Assembly: GCF_000816495.1 (NCBI RefSeq)
Contig: NZ_JXBK01000001.1
Coordinates: 1-64,000, forward strand
Origin: Acinetobacter harbinensis
Lineage (GTDB): Bacteria; Pseudomonadota; Gammaproteobacteria; Pseudomonadales; Moraxellaceae
Direction of reading: 5' to 3'
Length of the DNA: 64,000 bases
Positions 18,289 to 26,607 of the stretch are shown here, in pieces. The stretch's first letter is position 1; every line of letters starts with the position of its first letter. A program made the position numbers and the translations under genes. The notes under the pieces were generated by a model. The model searched no databases and was not told the DNA's origin. It saw nothing but the letters and a program-made list of their open reading frames with translations.

Positions 18289-18891
18289 TTATGCATCTAC
18301 CTGTAATTTCTGAGCAACCTTGCCCAAGTATCTGCCTTGTTCTTCACACAAGATTTTTTCTTCTTGGCTTAAATTTAAATCATGCCGCGGCCCACTCACA
18401 TGACTGGCACCATACGGCGTTCCACCGGATTTGGTATTTGAAAGTGCTGGATGTGCATTCGGCAAGCCCATAATCATCATGCCATGATGCAACAACGGCA
18501 ACAGCATACTCAGCAACGTGCTTTCTTGTCCGCCATGCATCGAACCGGATGAGGTAAAGACACAAGCAGGTTTTTGATGCAAAGCACCATTCAGCCAAAG
18601 ACTGGTGGTCTGATCCCAAAAATACTTCATTTCACTGGCCATATTGCCAAAGCGCGTCGGTGAACCCAAAGCCAAACCAGAACAATGGGCTAAATCCTCT
18701 AAACTACAGTAAATATCCCCGTCTGCCGGAATACTGGCCTCGGCTTGTTGCACCACGGTAGACAACTGCGGCACGGTACGAATTTTCACGGCCATACCAG
18801 TGGATTCAATACCGTTGGCAATTAAGTGCGCCATTTCTTGAGTGGAACCATACTTACTGTAATATAAAACCAAAATATAAGGCTGCATCAT
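18289..18891 (-). CDS. wrbA: NAD(P)H:quinone oxidoreductase, WrbA family
   Basis: A 200-residue flavodoxin-fold FMN enzyme that reduces quinones by two electrons, protecting against redox cycling. Seen are the N-terminal FMN phosphate loop YYSKYGSTQEMA, the GSPTRFGNMASEMKYFWDQT block and the SSGSMHGGQE block, all diagnostic of WrbA. Two adjacent Met codons start the frame (18891 and 18888). It is divergent from the yihY-type gene, 107 bp apart. Confidence 0.92.
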   Translation of the reverse strand: MMQPYILVLYYSKYGSTQEMAHLIANGIESTGMAVKIRTVPQLSTVVQQAEASIPADGDIYCSLEDLAHCSGLALGSPTRFGNMASEMKYFWDQTTSLWLNGALHQKPACVFTSSGSMHGGQESTLLSMLLPLLHHGMMIMGLPNAHPALSNTKSGGTPYGASHVSGPRHDLNLSQEEKILCEEQGRYLGKVAQKLQVDA

Positions 18892-18998
18892 TTTTATACA
18901 TAAAGTGAAAAAAGAAAACTATACGGTATTTTTCTCATTTTTTGGTTAAGCTTGATTTGAAAATCCACAAAATGATAAAAAATTGAGACTTTATTGCT

Positions 18999-20246
18999 AT
19001 GTTGGAAAAGTATTTAACAAAACTGCCTTTTTATGACAAGACATGGTTTCAATTTGTTTTATTTGTTATAAGACGTTTTGAAGCCGATCGCTGCCGTGAA
19101 CAAGCCGGCTCCTTAACCTATACCACCTTGTTTGCGGTGGTGCCGATGCTAACAGTTTTTCTGGTGATTATTTCTTCCATTAAAGCTTTAGAGCCTGCCC
19201 GACAACAATTGCAACAGCTGATTTACAGTAACTTTCTGCCCAAAACCACCATCGCCTTTGATAAAGCCTTTAACGCCTTTACCGATAAATCCAGTAACTT
19301 AACCATTATTGGGATTTTATTTTTGTTTGTTACCACCGTGATGATGCTAACCAGTATTGAAACCGTGTTTAACCGTATTTGGCGAGTTCGTGAAACCCGT
19401 GGTGGAATCGTTGGGTTTATGCGCTATTGGACCATTATCTCTTTGGGTCCAATTTTACTCGGTAGTGCTTTTGTGATTTCCTCTGCTGTGGCCTCACTGA
19501 CGGTGCTGAGTGATAATTTTGTTGGTTACGAGGTAAATGGCAAGTTTATCTTTTGGTGTATCTCCTTTGCACTGACGGTATTGGGTTTTTTCATTTTAAA
19601 CTGGACCATTCCCAACCGCCGTGTGCCGATTAAAGCCGCATTAATTGCCGGTGTTTTTAGTGCCATTGTCTTTGAACTGCTGAAAAATCTGTTCGGTTAT
19701 ATCATGTCCAATTTCACCAGTTATGAAATTGTATATGGTGCTTTCGCGGCAGTGCCGATTTTCCTGCTGTGGATTTTCCTATCTTGGAATATTGTGCTCT
19801 TAGGCGTAGAAATTAGTTATGCGCTGACCGCATTTTATTCAGGCAAAGAACAAAAACGCCATCCGGTGATTATTTTACTTGATCTGCTTGAGCTGTTTTA
19901 TAAAAAACAACTGAAAGGTCATGCGGTCAGTGATGAAGAAGCTTTAAGCGTATTAGGACGTGAAGAAATTGGCCGCTGGCCGTCGTATGTAGAAATGCTC
20001 GAGCAGCAAAAGCTGATTAGACGTACCGATAACGATGACTATGTCTTGGTGCGTAATTTAGACCAAGTGGATTTTTGGAGTTTCTATCGACAGCTGCCTT
20101 ATCCACTGCCACAACGTCAGGCGCTTGGCAACCTTCATCCCGATGATGAATGGATGGAAAAACTTGGCCCGACCCTGATTGAAACTGATGATTATTTGTC
20201 GGCAAAATTAGCTATTCCACTTTCGACTATTTTTGAACAAAAGTAG
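18999..20246 (+). CDS. YihY/BrkB family inner-membrane protein
   Basis: A 415-residue protein of the YihY (UPF0761) family. The first about 290 residues hold six or so transmembrane segments, with the family block around QAGSLTYTTLFAVVPMLT near residue 40. The C-terminal 120 residues form a soluble winged-helix-like extension found in the longer members. The ribosome site is weak. The old names RNase BN and BrkB virulence factor are historical and not supported as functions. Physiological role unknown. Confidence 0.9.
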   Translation: MLEKYLTKLPFYDKTWFQFVLFVIRRFEADRCREQAGSLTYTTLFAVVPMLTVFLVIISSIKALEPARQQLQQLIYSNFLPKTTIAFDKAFNAFTDKSSNLTIIGILFLFVTTVMMLTSIETVFNRIWRVRETRGGIVGFMRYWTIISLGPILLGSAFVISSAVASLTVLSDNFVGYEVNGKFIFWCISFALTVLGFFILNWTIPNRRVPIKAALIAGVFSAIVFELLKNLFGYIMSNFTSYEIVYGAFAAVPIFLLWIFLSWNIVLLGVEISYALTAFYSGKEQKRHPVIILLDLLELFYKKQLKGHAVSDEEALSVLGREEIGRWPSYVEMLEQQKLIRRTDNDDYVLVRNLDQVDFWSFYRQLPYPLPQRQALGNLHPDDEWMEKLGPTLIETDDYLSAKLAIPLSTIFEQK

Positions 20247-20335
20247 AGCTACTCATCATCTATAGCTAAACTCTGAAAGAATTAGCACATTAAATTCTAT
20301 TTATAAACTTTTAACAAATATTAGATACGCGACAA

Positions 20336-20429
20336 GGTGGCATGGACGCCACCGGTTGAACAGAGGTTCCAGGGATGAACCTTCTGTTCAACACAGGCAT
20401 TTGCTTACTTTGTGCCAGCAATGTAAGAA
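20336..20429. ncRNA. Three-hairpin element with GGA loops, candidate RNA
   Basis: Three successive hairpins are seen. The first is GGTGGC-ATGGAC-GCCACC (20336-20353). The second has 15-bp arms starting GTTGAACAGA around the loop CAGGGAT (20355-20392), with one bulged T. The third has CTTACtTTG / CAAtGTAAG arms (20406-20429). The first two loops expose GGA, and CAGGGAUG resembles the CsrA/RsmA target ACARGGAUG. This could be an sRNA, an mRNA 3' structure or a dispersed palindromic repeat. No promoter is evident, so the strand is not certain. Confidence 0.4.
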
Positions 20430-20615
20430 ATCACCGATTCGAAAATATTTAAACCTCAATATTTATTTAAGGTCGTGAGGATTTTCTCTAATGTAAATTT
20501 TATTAAGTCTATCGTGTGTTACTTATTTTCATAACTGGCTATAGATAGATAAATAGCCTCGTTGCTTAAACAAAACTACGCTGAATTGCGCGACAATCTA
20601 TACACTGAGCCAAAT

Positions 20616-20645
20616 AAAAAAGACCTGAAATTTCAGGTCTTTTTT
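20616..20645. terminator. Bidirectional intrinsic terminator
   Basis: A perfect 30-bp palindrome, AAAAAAGACCTGAAA / TTTCAGGTCTTTTTT, lies 14 bp past the stop of the fumarylacetoacetate hydrolase-family gene on the minus strand. Confidence 0.9.
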
Positions 20646-20658
20646 ATTCCATCTTCAA

Positions 20659-21300
20659 TTATTGTTGTACAAAGGTGTTCCAGACAAAATCTTGGCTTTG
20701 ACCGTGTAATGTCATGGTCAACTGATCGCCTGCGTACAGTGCAGCCACACCCGCAGGTGAACCAGTCATCACCACATCGCCCGGCTCTAAAGTGAACACT
20801 TGGCTAATATCAGCCAATAACGTGGCAATATCAAAAATCAACAAAGCGCTGTCTCCCGTTTGACGCAGCTCATCATTGACATGCAGAGTATAATGAATAT
20901 CTTTCCAATTGCTGACTTCTGACAGATCGACCCAATCTGCCAACACGCAAGCGCCATCAAAGGCTTTGGCACGCTCCCACGGCTGACCTTGTTTTTTTAA
21001 ATCATCTTGTAAATCACGTAAGGTTAAATCTAAACCCAAAGTGACCGCACCGACTGCGGCTAAAGCCTTGACTGGATCCGTTTCAACACTCAAAGTACGA
21101 TCGATACGTAAAGTTAATTCACATTCATGGTGACAATTTCCCCACGCCGGATTCCATGAAATACCATGCTGCAAGCTGATTAAGCTACTTGGCGGCTTCA
21201 GAAACAGCACCGGACGATCAGGCAGCGCATTACCAAGTTCTTTGGCATGATCGGCATAACTGCGGCCAACACAGACAATTTTAGAGGGACGTAGAGACAT
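20659..21300 (-). CDS. Fumarylacetoacetate hydrolase family protein
   Basis: A 213-residue single-domain FAH-family protein, similar to YcgM-type acylpyruvases and oxaloacetate tautomerases. The start KIVCVGRSYADHAKELGN, the FLKPPSSLI block and the GDVVMTGSPAGVAAL block near the C terminus are characteristic. The metal-binding acidic residues fall in the HECELTLRI stretch. It is cytoplasmic. It follows the YcxB-like gene after 39 bp, probably in one transcript, and ends at a strong terminator. Substrate unknown. Confidence 0.9.
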   Translation of the reverse strand: MSLRPSKIVCVGRSYADHAKELGNALPDRPVLFLKPPSSLISLQHGISWNPAWGNCHHECELTLRIDRTLSVETDPVKALAAVGAVTLGLDLTLRDLQDDLKKQGQPWERAKAFDGACVLADWVDLSEVSNWKDIHYTLHVNDELRQTGDSALLIFDIATLLADISQVFTLEPGDVVMTGSPAGVAALYAGDQLTMTLHGQSQDFVWNTFVQQ

Positions 21301-21339
21301 GATATTTCCTTATCTTCGGGGTCTACTGAATATGGATAC

Positions 21340-21837
21340 TTATTTCTTAAAGGTATTTTCAAATAACGTTTGATCAGCGGGCTGCATAAAAGCACGTTTA
21401 GGCACAATAACCACGGTGCGATTCTTTAATTCCAACATATAGGTGAGCTTTCCGATAGCGAAATTTTGCACATCTCTATAGTTAAATGTTTGTTTGGTAC
21501 CATTGGCGTAGATTTCAGCATAATCTTGAAATAATTCAATGCCCTGTTCACTTTTACCCAGCTGATATTTCACAAATTGACGCTTAAACATCATGGGTAA
21601 AAACCAATAGCGCATCAGCAATTGTAAAATTAAAAAGAAAGCGCCCAATGCCACGTAATAGCGCCCCACCTGATTAAAGCCCAGATAAAAGCCCCACGCA
21701 ATAATGGCAACACTCACCAACGGCGTAATAAAACGTGTAATTTGCTTCTTACCAAAAGTGGCCAGCGCAAAACCATCTTGAGATTCATCTAAGGTTAAAC
21801 AATAACGTAGTGATACGCTTGGCGAGGTCTGTGACAT
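21340..21837 (-). CDS. YcxB-like membrane protein
   Basis: A 165-residue protein with two transmembrane helices (about 33-52 and 57-78) and a C-terminal cytoplasmic domain. The C-terminal part, with GIELFQDYAEIYANG, YRDVQNFAIG and VIVPKRAF blocks, matches the YcxB-like domain, a PH-like fold of unknown function. It is upstream of and probably cotranscribed with the FAH-family gene. Confidence 0.75.
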   Translation of the reverse strand: MSQTSPSVSLRYCLTLDESQDGFALATFGKKQITRFITPLVSVAIIAWGFYLGFNQVGRYYVALGAFFLILQLLMRYWFLPMMFKRQFVKYQLGKSEQGIELFQDYAEIYANGTKQTFNYRDVQNFAIGKLTYMLELKNRTVVIVPKRAFMQPADQTLFENTFKK

Positions 21838-22074
21838 AACTTTCCATCAAATCATTACAACAATTGGGCTAGATATTACACCAGATTGCCACGTTTTCTT
21901 ATTGTTTTCGCCCTGCGGCTAGAGATGAGGCCACTGCGCCTAGCATCAGATTTAAAAATACTCTGCTAAAGACAAACTGCAAATAGGTCACAATCAAACC
22001 CACATATAAAGTTGAGACCGTATGCGATGAGTAGCCAAAATGTACTGTTGAGGATGATGGCTTTGATCAGGCAC

Positions 22075-22098
22075 AAAAAAACCGCAGCAGGTGCGGTT
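22075..22098 (-). terminator. Terminator of first tRNA-Arg gene
   Basis: On the minus strand AACCGC and GCGGTT arms are followed by a T6 run, 33 bp past the tRNA 3' end. The same terminator recurs at 23159-23182. Confidence 0.8.
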
Positions 22099-22130
22099 GA
22101 TTGTGATTTTACATCTGTCGATGATCAAGT

Positions 22131-22207
22131 TGGTGCGCTCAGAGAGATTCGAACTCCCGACCCCTTAGTTCGTAGCCAAGTGCTCTATCCAGCTGAGCTA
22201 TGAGCGC
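22131..22207 (-). tRNA. tRNA-Arg(ACG), copy 1
   Basis: A 77-nt tRNA with acceptor GCGCTCA/TGAGCGC, D stem GCTC/GAGC, anticodon loop CTACGAA (anticodon ACG, read as ICG), TpsiC arm GGGAGTTCGAATCTC and encoded CCA. It is identical in sequence to two further copies to the right. It lies alone, about 1 kb from the next copy. Confidence 0.97.
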
Positions 22208-22379
22208 GACGTCTTGATGGAACGTATTATACGCATTTTTATCGTTTTAATCAGAATTTTTTAACTTTTTAAATTTGAATGTTTAGTATTTAGGCGACAC
22301 GCGAATGTACTGGGGCTTAAATCGACAATAAGACGATTTTGATCCAAAAAAAATGCTGATTCAAGCAGAAGAAAATAGA

Positions 22380-22977
22380 ATGCAGTTCGCGCAATTGACT
22401 TTAGCGGTGTGTTTCATTGGTGTGATTAACTCTATGAGCTATATCGCCATGCATGAATATAAAGCGCTCACGCAATTTAATTGGCAAATGCAATCTCTGT
22501 TCACTGAAGATCATCCTTATCGCGTTCAACAATTTAAAACAGAAACGAAACTGTTTATTGAGCAAGCCTATCCAAGTGGAAAATCCTTAGCGCTCATCTG
22601 TGATAAAAATTTATATGAGATATGCCACCCTTCTACAAACTGAGCAGATTCATGCAACAGAATTTGTGTTAGCGCTGGGTCAGACTGAAACGGATCTTTA
22701 TTTAAAGCTGCAAGCCATTCGCTATCTCGAATCGAGTGCTCAACCGCAGGCTTATTATGCTAGCTATACACCTGCAAACTCAGTGGCCAAGATAAATCGT
22801 CAATTTAAAATTTTACTCGGCACGATCATCTTAAATGTCATGGCTAGTTTTTTTCTCGGGTATGAAGCGTATCAATCAAAATATTTAAGTCGCTTTGTTC
22901 AAAGAATGAGTTATTCGATCATACTTATCCCTCAACTGATTTTACTGTATGCCTTCACGGCTTTGATTAGCTCCTGA
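22380..22977 (+). pseudogene. Frameshifted membrane-protein gene
   Basis: Two overlapping plus-strand frames look like one broken gene. The first (from an ATG at 22380, or 22353) encodes an N-terminal membrane helix and a soluble stretch and stops at 22643. The second continues in the +1 frame with a helical stretch and two C-terminal membrane helices, ending at 22977. Removing one A from the AAAAA run at 22605-22609 joins the frames smoothly to a protein of about 198 aa. The gene lies between two tRNA-Arg copies. A sequencing error in the run is the alternative. No family recognised. Confidence 0.55.
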
Positions 22978-23158
22978 TTTTTCACCAACTGACGCCATGC
23001 AAAAAATCCACTTAAAGGCAAAAAGATGACGTTTATGCACAGGGCTCAGTAAAACGTAGGTTTAGTCACAACCGAACACCACTATAGACCCATCCTTCAT
23101 TACCCACAGCTTAACTGAATAGTCGAATAGAGCAGTTATGAGCTTTATTTTCAGACAC

Positions 23159-23182
23159 AAAAAAACCGCAACAGGTGCGGTT
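23159..23182 (-). terminator. Terminator of tRNA cluster
   Basis: The same AACCGC/GCGGTT stem and T run as at 22075-22098, read on the minus strand downstream of tRNA-Arg copy 2. It probably ends the Ser-Arg-Arg tRNA transcript. Confidence 0.8.
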
Positions 23183-23216
23183 CTTTTCAATTTTACATCT
23201 GTCGATGGATTCAAGT

Positions 23217-23293
23217 TGGTGCGCTCAGAGAGATTCGAACTCCCGACCCCTTAGTTCGTAGCCAAGTGCTCTATCCAGCTGAGCTATGAGCGC
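23217..23293 (-). tRNA. tRNA-Arg(ACG), copy 2
   Basis: A 77-nt tRNA identical to the copy at 22131-22207, with anticodon ACG and encoded CCA. It follows copy 3 by 49 bp on the minus strand, likely in one precursor with copy 3 and tRNA-Ser. Confidence 0.97.
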
Positions 23294-23342
23294 GTACTTG
23301 AGTTGTCTTTCGACGGCGTTACATTACCACATTTAATTTGAT

Positions 23343-23419
23343 TGGTGCGCTCAGAGAGATTCGAACTCCCGACCCCTTAGTTCGTAGCCAAGTGCTCTAT
23401 CCAGCTGAGCTATGAGCGC
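23343..23419 (-). tRNA. tRNA-Arg(ACG), copy 3
   Basis: A 77-nt tRNA identical to copies 1 and 2 (anticodon ACG, encoded CCA). It sits 15 bp downstream of tRNA-Ser(GCT) on the minus strand. Confidence 0.97.
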
Positions 23420-23434
23420 ATTTCAAATTATTCG

Positions 23435-23526
23435 TGGCGGTGAGGGAGGGATTCGAACCCTCGGTGGGCTTTAAGACCCACGCTCCCTTAGCAGGGGAGT
23501 ACCTTCAGCCACTCGGCCACCTCACC
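23435..23526 (-). tRNA. tRNA-Ser(GCT)
   Basis: A 92-nt class II tRNA. The acceptor is GGTGAGG/CCTCACC-type with discriminator G and encoded CCA. The anticodon stem-loop CTCCC-CTGCTAA-GGGAG gives anticodon GCT. The long variable arm GTGGGTC/GCCCAC is typical of tRNA-Ser. It is the first gene of the tRNA cluster. Confidence 0.97.
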
Positions 23527-23793
23527 GTAACGAGCCGCCATAATACAAACTAAACGGCACTTCTTCAAGCAACATTTGAAAAAAATTGAATATTTTTAAT
23601 CAATCATCTATTTTTTAAACGATTTGCTGTTTTATTGAGCCGCTTATCGGGCTTTTTCCATTACAACAGGTGTGAAATGTACGGCTTCGCGGTAAAATTA
23701 AAAGTGAAAACACAATATTGCAATCATTTACGTGCAGTATCTTGCAGCATGACATATGCTAATCCTATCTTCTGACATGAAGCCAAAGACATT

Positions 23794-26211
23794 ATGAAAA
23801 ATTGGGTCGATCCTGAAGCCAAAGCTGAAGCTGAGCGTTATGACAATCCTATTCCCAGTCGTATTCTGATTTCAGACACGATTGAAAAACGACAAGCACC
23901 GCAATCTCATGCCGATTTAGTTGAACATTTCAATATTGCAGATGAAAAAAGCATAGAAGCACTTAGCCATCGTTTAAGTGCCATGGTCCGCGATGGCCAA
24001 TTAATGAAAGATGGATTTAAGTTCCAACTGACCAGCAGTCAACCTACGCATGAGGCGACGGTCTATATCAATTCCAAAGGTTTAGGCACAGCCAAAATCA
24101 CCGATCATGAAGATTTTTTATTGCCTGAACGCGAACTGCGTTTGGTCTTTAATGGCGACCGCGTCAAAGTGCGTCAAACCTCAGTCGATCGTAAAGGTAA
24201 GCCTTGGGGCTTTATCACTGAGGTGCTGCAGCACCGCGTTAAACAAATTATTGGTAAAGTTGCCGTGCATGAAGGTGAATATTTTATTCAGCCGGCCAAT
24301 CCTAATGCACATCAGCCCATTACTTTAGAAAAAGAGCTGATTGAACATGCCCAAGTTAAAGTGGGTGATTCTGTTCGCGTGGCCATTGATGACTATCCTA
24401 CACGGGAAGAATTGGCCACCGGTCACATCGTACAATCGATGGCGGATAAAGCCGATACAGAAATCATTATTCCACAGACGATTTTAGAGTTTGGTTTACC
24501 ATATGAATTTCCAGAAGAAGTCATTCAGGATGCCGAACGCTTTCAAGAACCCAATGCACAAGACTTGGTCGGACGTATTGATTTACGGGATTTAGCCTTA
24601 GTTACCATTGATGGTGAAGATGCACGCGACTTTGATGATGCCGTGTATGCGGAAAAACGTCCAGGCGGCGGTTATCGCGTGGTGGTGGCCATTGCCGATG
24701 TGAGCCATTATGTACGTCCAGATAAACCTTTAGATGATGAAGCCAAAGAACGTGGTACTTCGGTATACTTCCCGCATTTTGTCTTACCGATGCTGCCAGA
24801 AGCCCTCTCCAACGGTCTGTGCTCGCTCAATCCACAAGTAGACCGTTTATGCATGGTCTGTGACTTAAATGTCTCACGTGCTGGTCGGGTGACTGCTTTT
24901 GAATTCTATCCATCGGTCATGCACTCTAAAGCACGCTTAACCTATACACAGGTTGCAGAGTATTTAGATGGTGACAGCACAGCGATTCCTGAAGACCGTG
25001 AAGTACGCAAATCGGTCAACACCTTATTCCAGTTGTATCAGGTGCTGAAAGGCTTACGTGCGCAGCGCCATGCGATGGAATTTGAAACAGTCGAAACCTA
25101 TATGACTTTTGATGAGATGGGCGGCATTAAAGAAATTTTGCCTCGCTCTCGTAATGAAGCACATAAACTGATTGAAGAATGTATGTTGCTGGCCAACGTG
25201 GCCGCCGCGGAATATGCCTTAAGAAATGATATTCCGATGCTGTACCGTGTACATGAGCCACCAGAATTTTCACGTATTCAAAAAGTGCGTGAATATGTCA
25301 AATTGTTGGGTCTACCGTTCCCTGAACAACCGACGCAAAAAGATTATCAAGCCGTCATTGAAGCGACCAAAGAACGAATTGATGCACCAAGTATTCATGC
25401 AGTGTTATTGCGTTCGATGATGCAAGCCTATTACGGCGCCAACAATGCCGGACACTTTGGTTTGGCGTATGAAGCCTATACGCACTTCACGTCACCAATT
25501 CGTCGCTATCCAGATTTATTGTTGCATCGTGCCATTAAAGCGCATTTACAACAAAAGCCATCACCACTTTCAGGTGCGGCTTTAGAAGCAGCTGGCGAGC
25601 ATTTCTCACAAACTGAACGCCGTGCTGATGAAGCCTCACGCTCGGTCACCACGTGGTTAAAATGCCACTATATGCAGCAGCATTTGGGTGAAGAGTTTGT
25701 CGGTACCATTAGTGCAGTGGCAGAATTTGGTTTATTCGTGACCTTAAAAGATCTGTATGTCGATGGCATGATTCACGTCAGCCAATTGGGCGATGACTTC
25801 TTTGTTTATGATCAAGCCAGCCAAAGCTTAATCGGTCAGGCGCGCGGTCAAAGCTTTAGTTTAGGTGATGAAGTCAAAATTAAAGTGGCTGCGGTGAACC
25901 TCGAAGATCGTAAAATTGACTTTGAACTGTTGCAACAAATGACCCATGCCGGTCGTGCTATTCGTAGCCGTGCACCGCGTGTGGCAAAAACTGCCAGTAA
26001 AGAAGAGGTTTATAGTCCAAAAAAAGCGCCGTTAAGTGAAGATGGTCAACAGCCGGTGCGTAAGAAAAAGCCCAGAACCAAGTCTTCAAGCAATGCAGCC
26101 AAGTCGGATAAGAAACCTTTAGTCAAATCAGACTTAAAAGCCCAAGACAAAGTGAAGAAAAAGTTTAAGTTAAAAAAGAAAAAGGCCAACGCCAAACCTA
26201 AAACAGAATAG
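23794..26211 (+). CDS. rnr: Ribonuclease R
   Basis: RNase R is the processive 3'-5' exoribonuclease that degrades structured RNA and defective tRNA and rRNA. In the 805-aa protein an N-terminal winged-helix and cold-shock region is followed by the RNB domain, whose catalytic acidic cluster is seen in DGEDARDFDDAVY. An S1 domain begins near GTISAVAEFGLFVTL. The last about 65 residues are Lys-rich and disordered, as in E. coli RNase R. It is monocistronic, with an intrinsic terminator just after the stop. Confidence 0.97.
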   Translation: MKNWVDPEAKAEAERYDNPIPSRILISDTIEKRQAPQSHADLVEHFNIADEKSIEALSHRLSAMVRDGQLMKDGFKFQLTSSQPTHEATVYINSKGLGTAKITDHEDFLLPERELRLVFNGDRVKVRQTSVDRKGKPWGFITEVLQHRVKQIIGKVAVHEGEYFIQPANPNAHQPITLEKELIEHAQVKVGDSVRVAIDDYPTREELATGHIVQSMADKADTEIIIPQTILEFGLPYEFPEEVIQDAERFQEPNAQDLVGRIDLRDLALVTIDGEDARDFDDAVYAEKRPGGGYRVVVAIADVSHYVRPDKPLDDEAKERGTSVYFPHFVLPMLPEALSNGLCSLNPQVDRLCMVCDLNVSRAGRVTAFEFYPSVMHSKARLTYTQVAEYLDGDSTAIPEDREVRKSVNTLFQLYQVLKGLRAQRHAMEFETVETYMTFDEMGGIKEILPRSRNEAHKLIEECMLLANVAAAEYALRNDIPMLYRVHEPPEFSRIQKVREYVKLLGLPFPEQPTQKDYQAVIEATKERIDAPSIHAVLLRSMMQAYYGANNAGHFGLAYEAYTHFTSPIRRYPDLLLHRAIKAHLQQKPSPLSGAALEAAGEHFSQTERRADEASRSVTTWLKCHYMQQHLGEEFVGTISAVAEFGLFVTLKDLYVDGMIHVSQLGDDFFVYDQASQSLIGQARGQSFSLGDEVKIKVAAVNLEDRKIDFELLQQMTHAGRAIRSRAPRVAKTASKEEVYSPKKAPLSEDGQQPVRKKKPRTKSSSNAAKSDKKPLVKSDLKAQDKVKKKFKLKKKKANAKPKTE

Positions 26212-26222
26212 TTTAGGTTCCA

Positions 26223-26252
26223 TTAAAGAGAGCTTCGGCTCTCTTTAATTTT
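26223..26252 (+). terminator. Intrinsic terminator after rnr
   Basis: AAAGAGAGC-TTCG-GCTCTCTTT, a stable UUCG tetraloop hairpin, is followed by AATTTT, 11 bp past the rnr stop. Confidence 0.85.
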
Positions 26253-26607
26253 GGCTCACCATTAAAAAACAGTCTTCAATGATCAGAGCAATGCTATCTA
26301 TCCCCCACCCTTTATTGTATTTTTTCAACGCTCTGGCTGCTGTGAGCTGACTCATTGTAGTCTCGACTCAAGCAAACCCCTCTCTCCGATCAGATCAAAT
26401 TTACAGTTAAAATACCTATAGCTAAAAATACTGAGTAGCGACACCGATTATTTGCCTCATCATCTCGCTAAAGCTCAAATTCCGATTTAGCTGATAGAGA
26501 TAATTTTTTAGAGCAGTTAAATTCAGCAGTTATGTGCTTAAAGCTTGATTTCTTGCTTCCATGACCCGACATCTACTGTTAAATCTATAAATGAATGGCG
26601 TATAAAG
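26253..26607. other. Intergenic region rnr / prlC
   Basis: 355 bp of AT-rich sequence with no gene, RNA or repeat that I can support. It must hold the prlC promoter, which I cannot place. Confidence 0.5.

Larger units (their letters stand above)
20247..20658. other. Intergenic region with structured element
   Basis: A 412-bp region after the YihY-type gene. It holds a row of hairpins at 20336-20429 and a terminator at 20616-20645; the rest is AT-rich with no gene visible. Confidence 0.6.

Noticed and set aside
22012-22203. A 63-codon plus-strand frame overlapping tRNA-Arg
   Set aside because: It is antisense to the tRNA gene and its terminator; the same peptide would recur at the other tRNA copies.
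22131-23419. Repeated 77-bp units that could suggest a repeat array
   Set aside because: They are three complete tRNA-Arg genes with encoded CCA, not CRISPR or mobile repeats.
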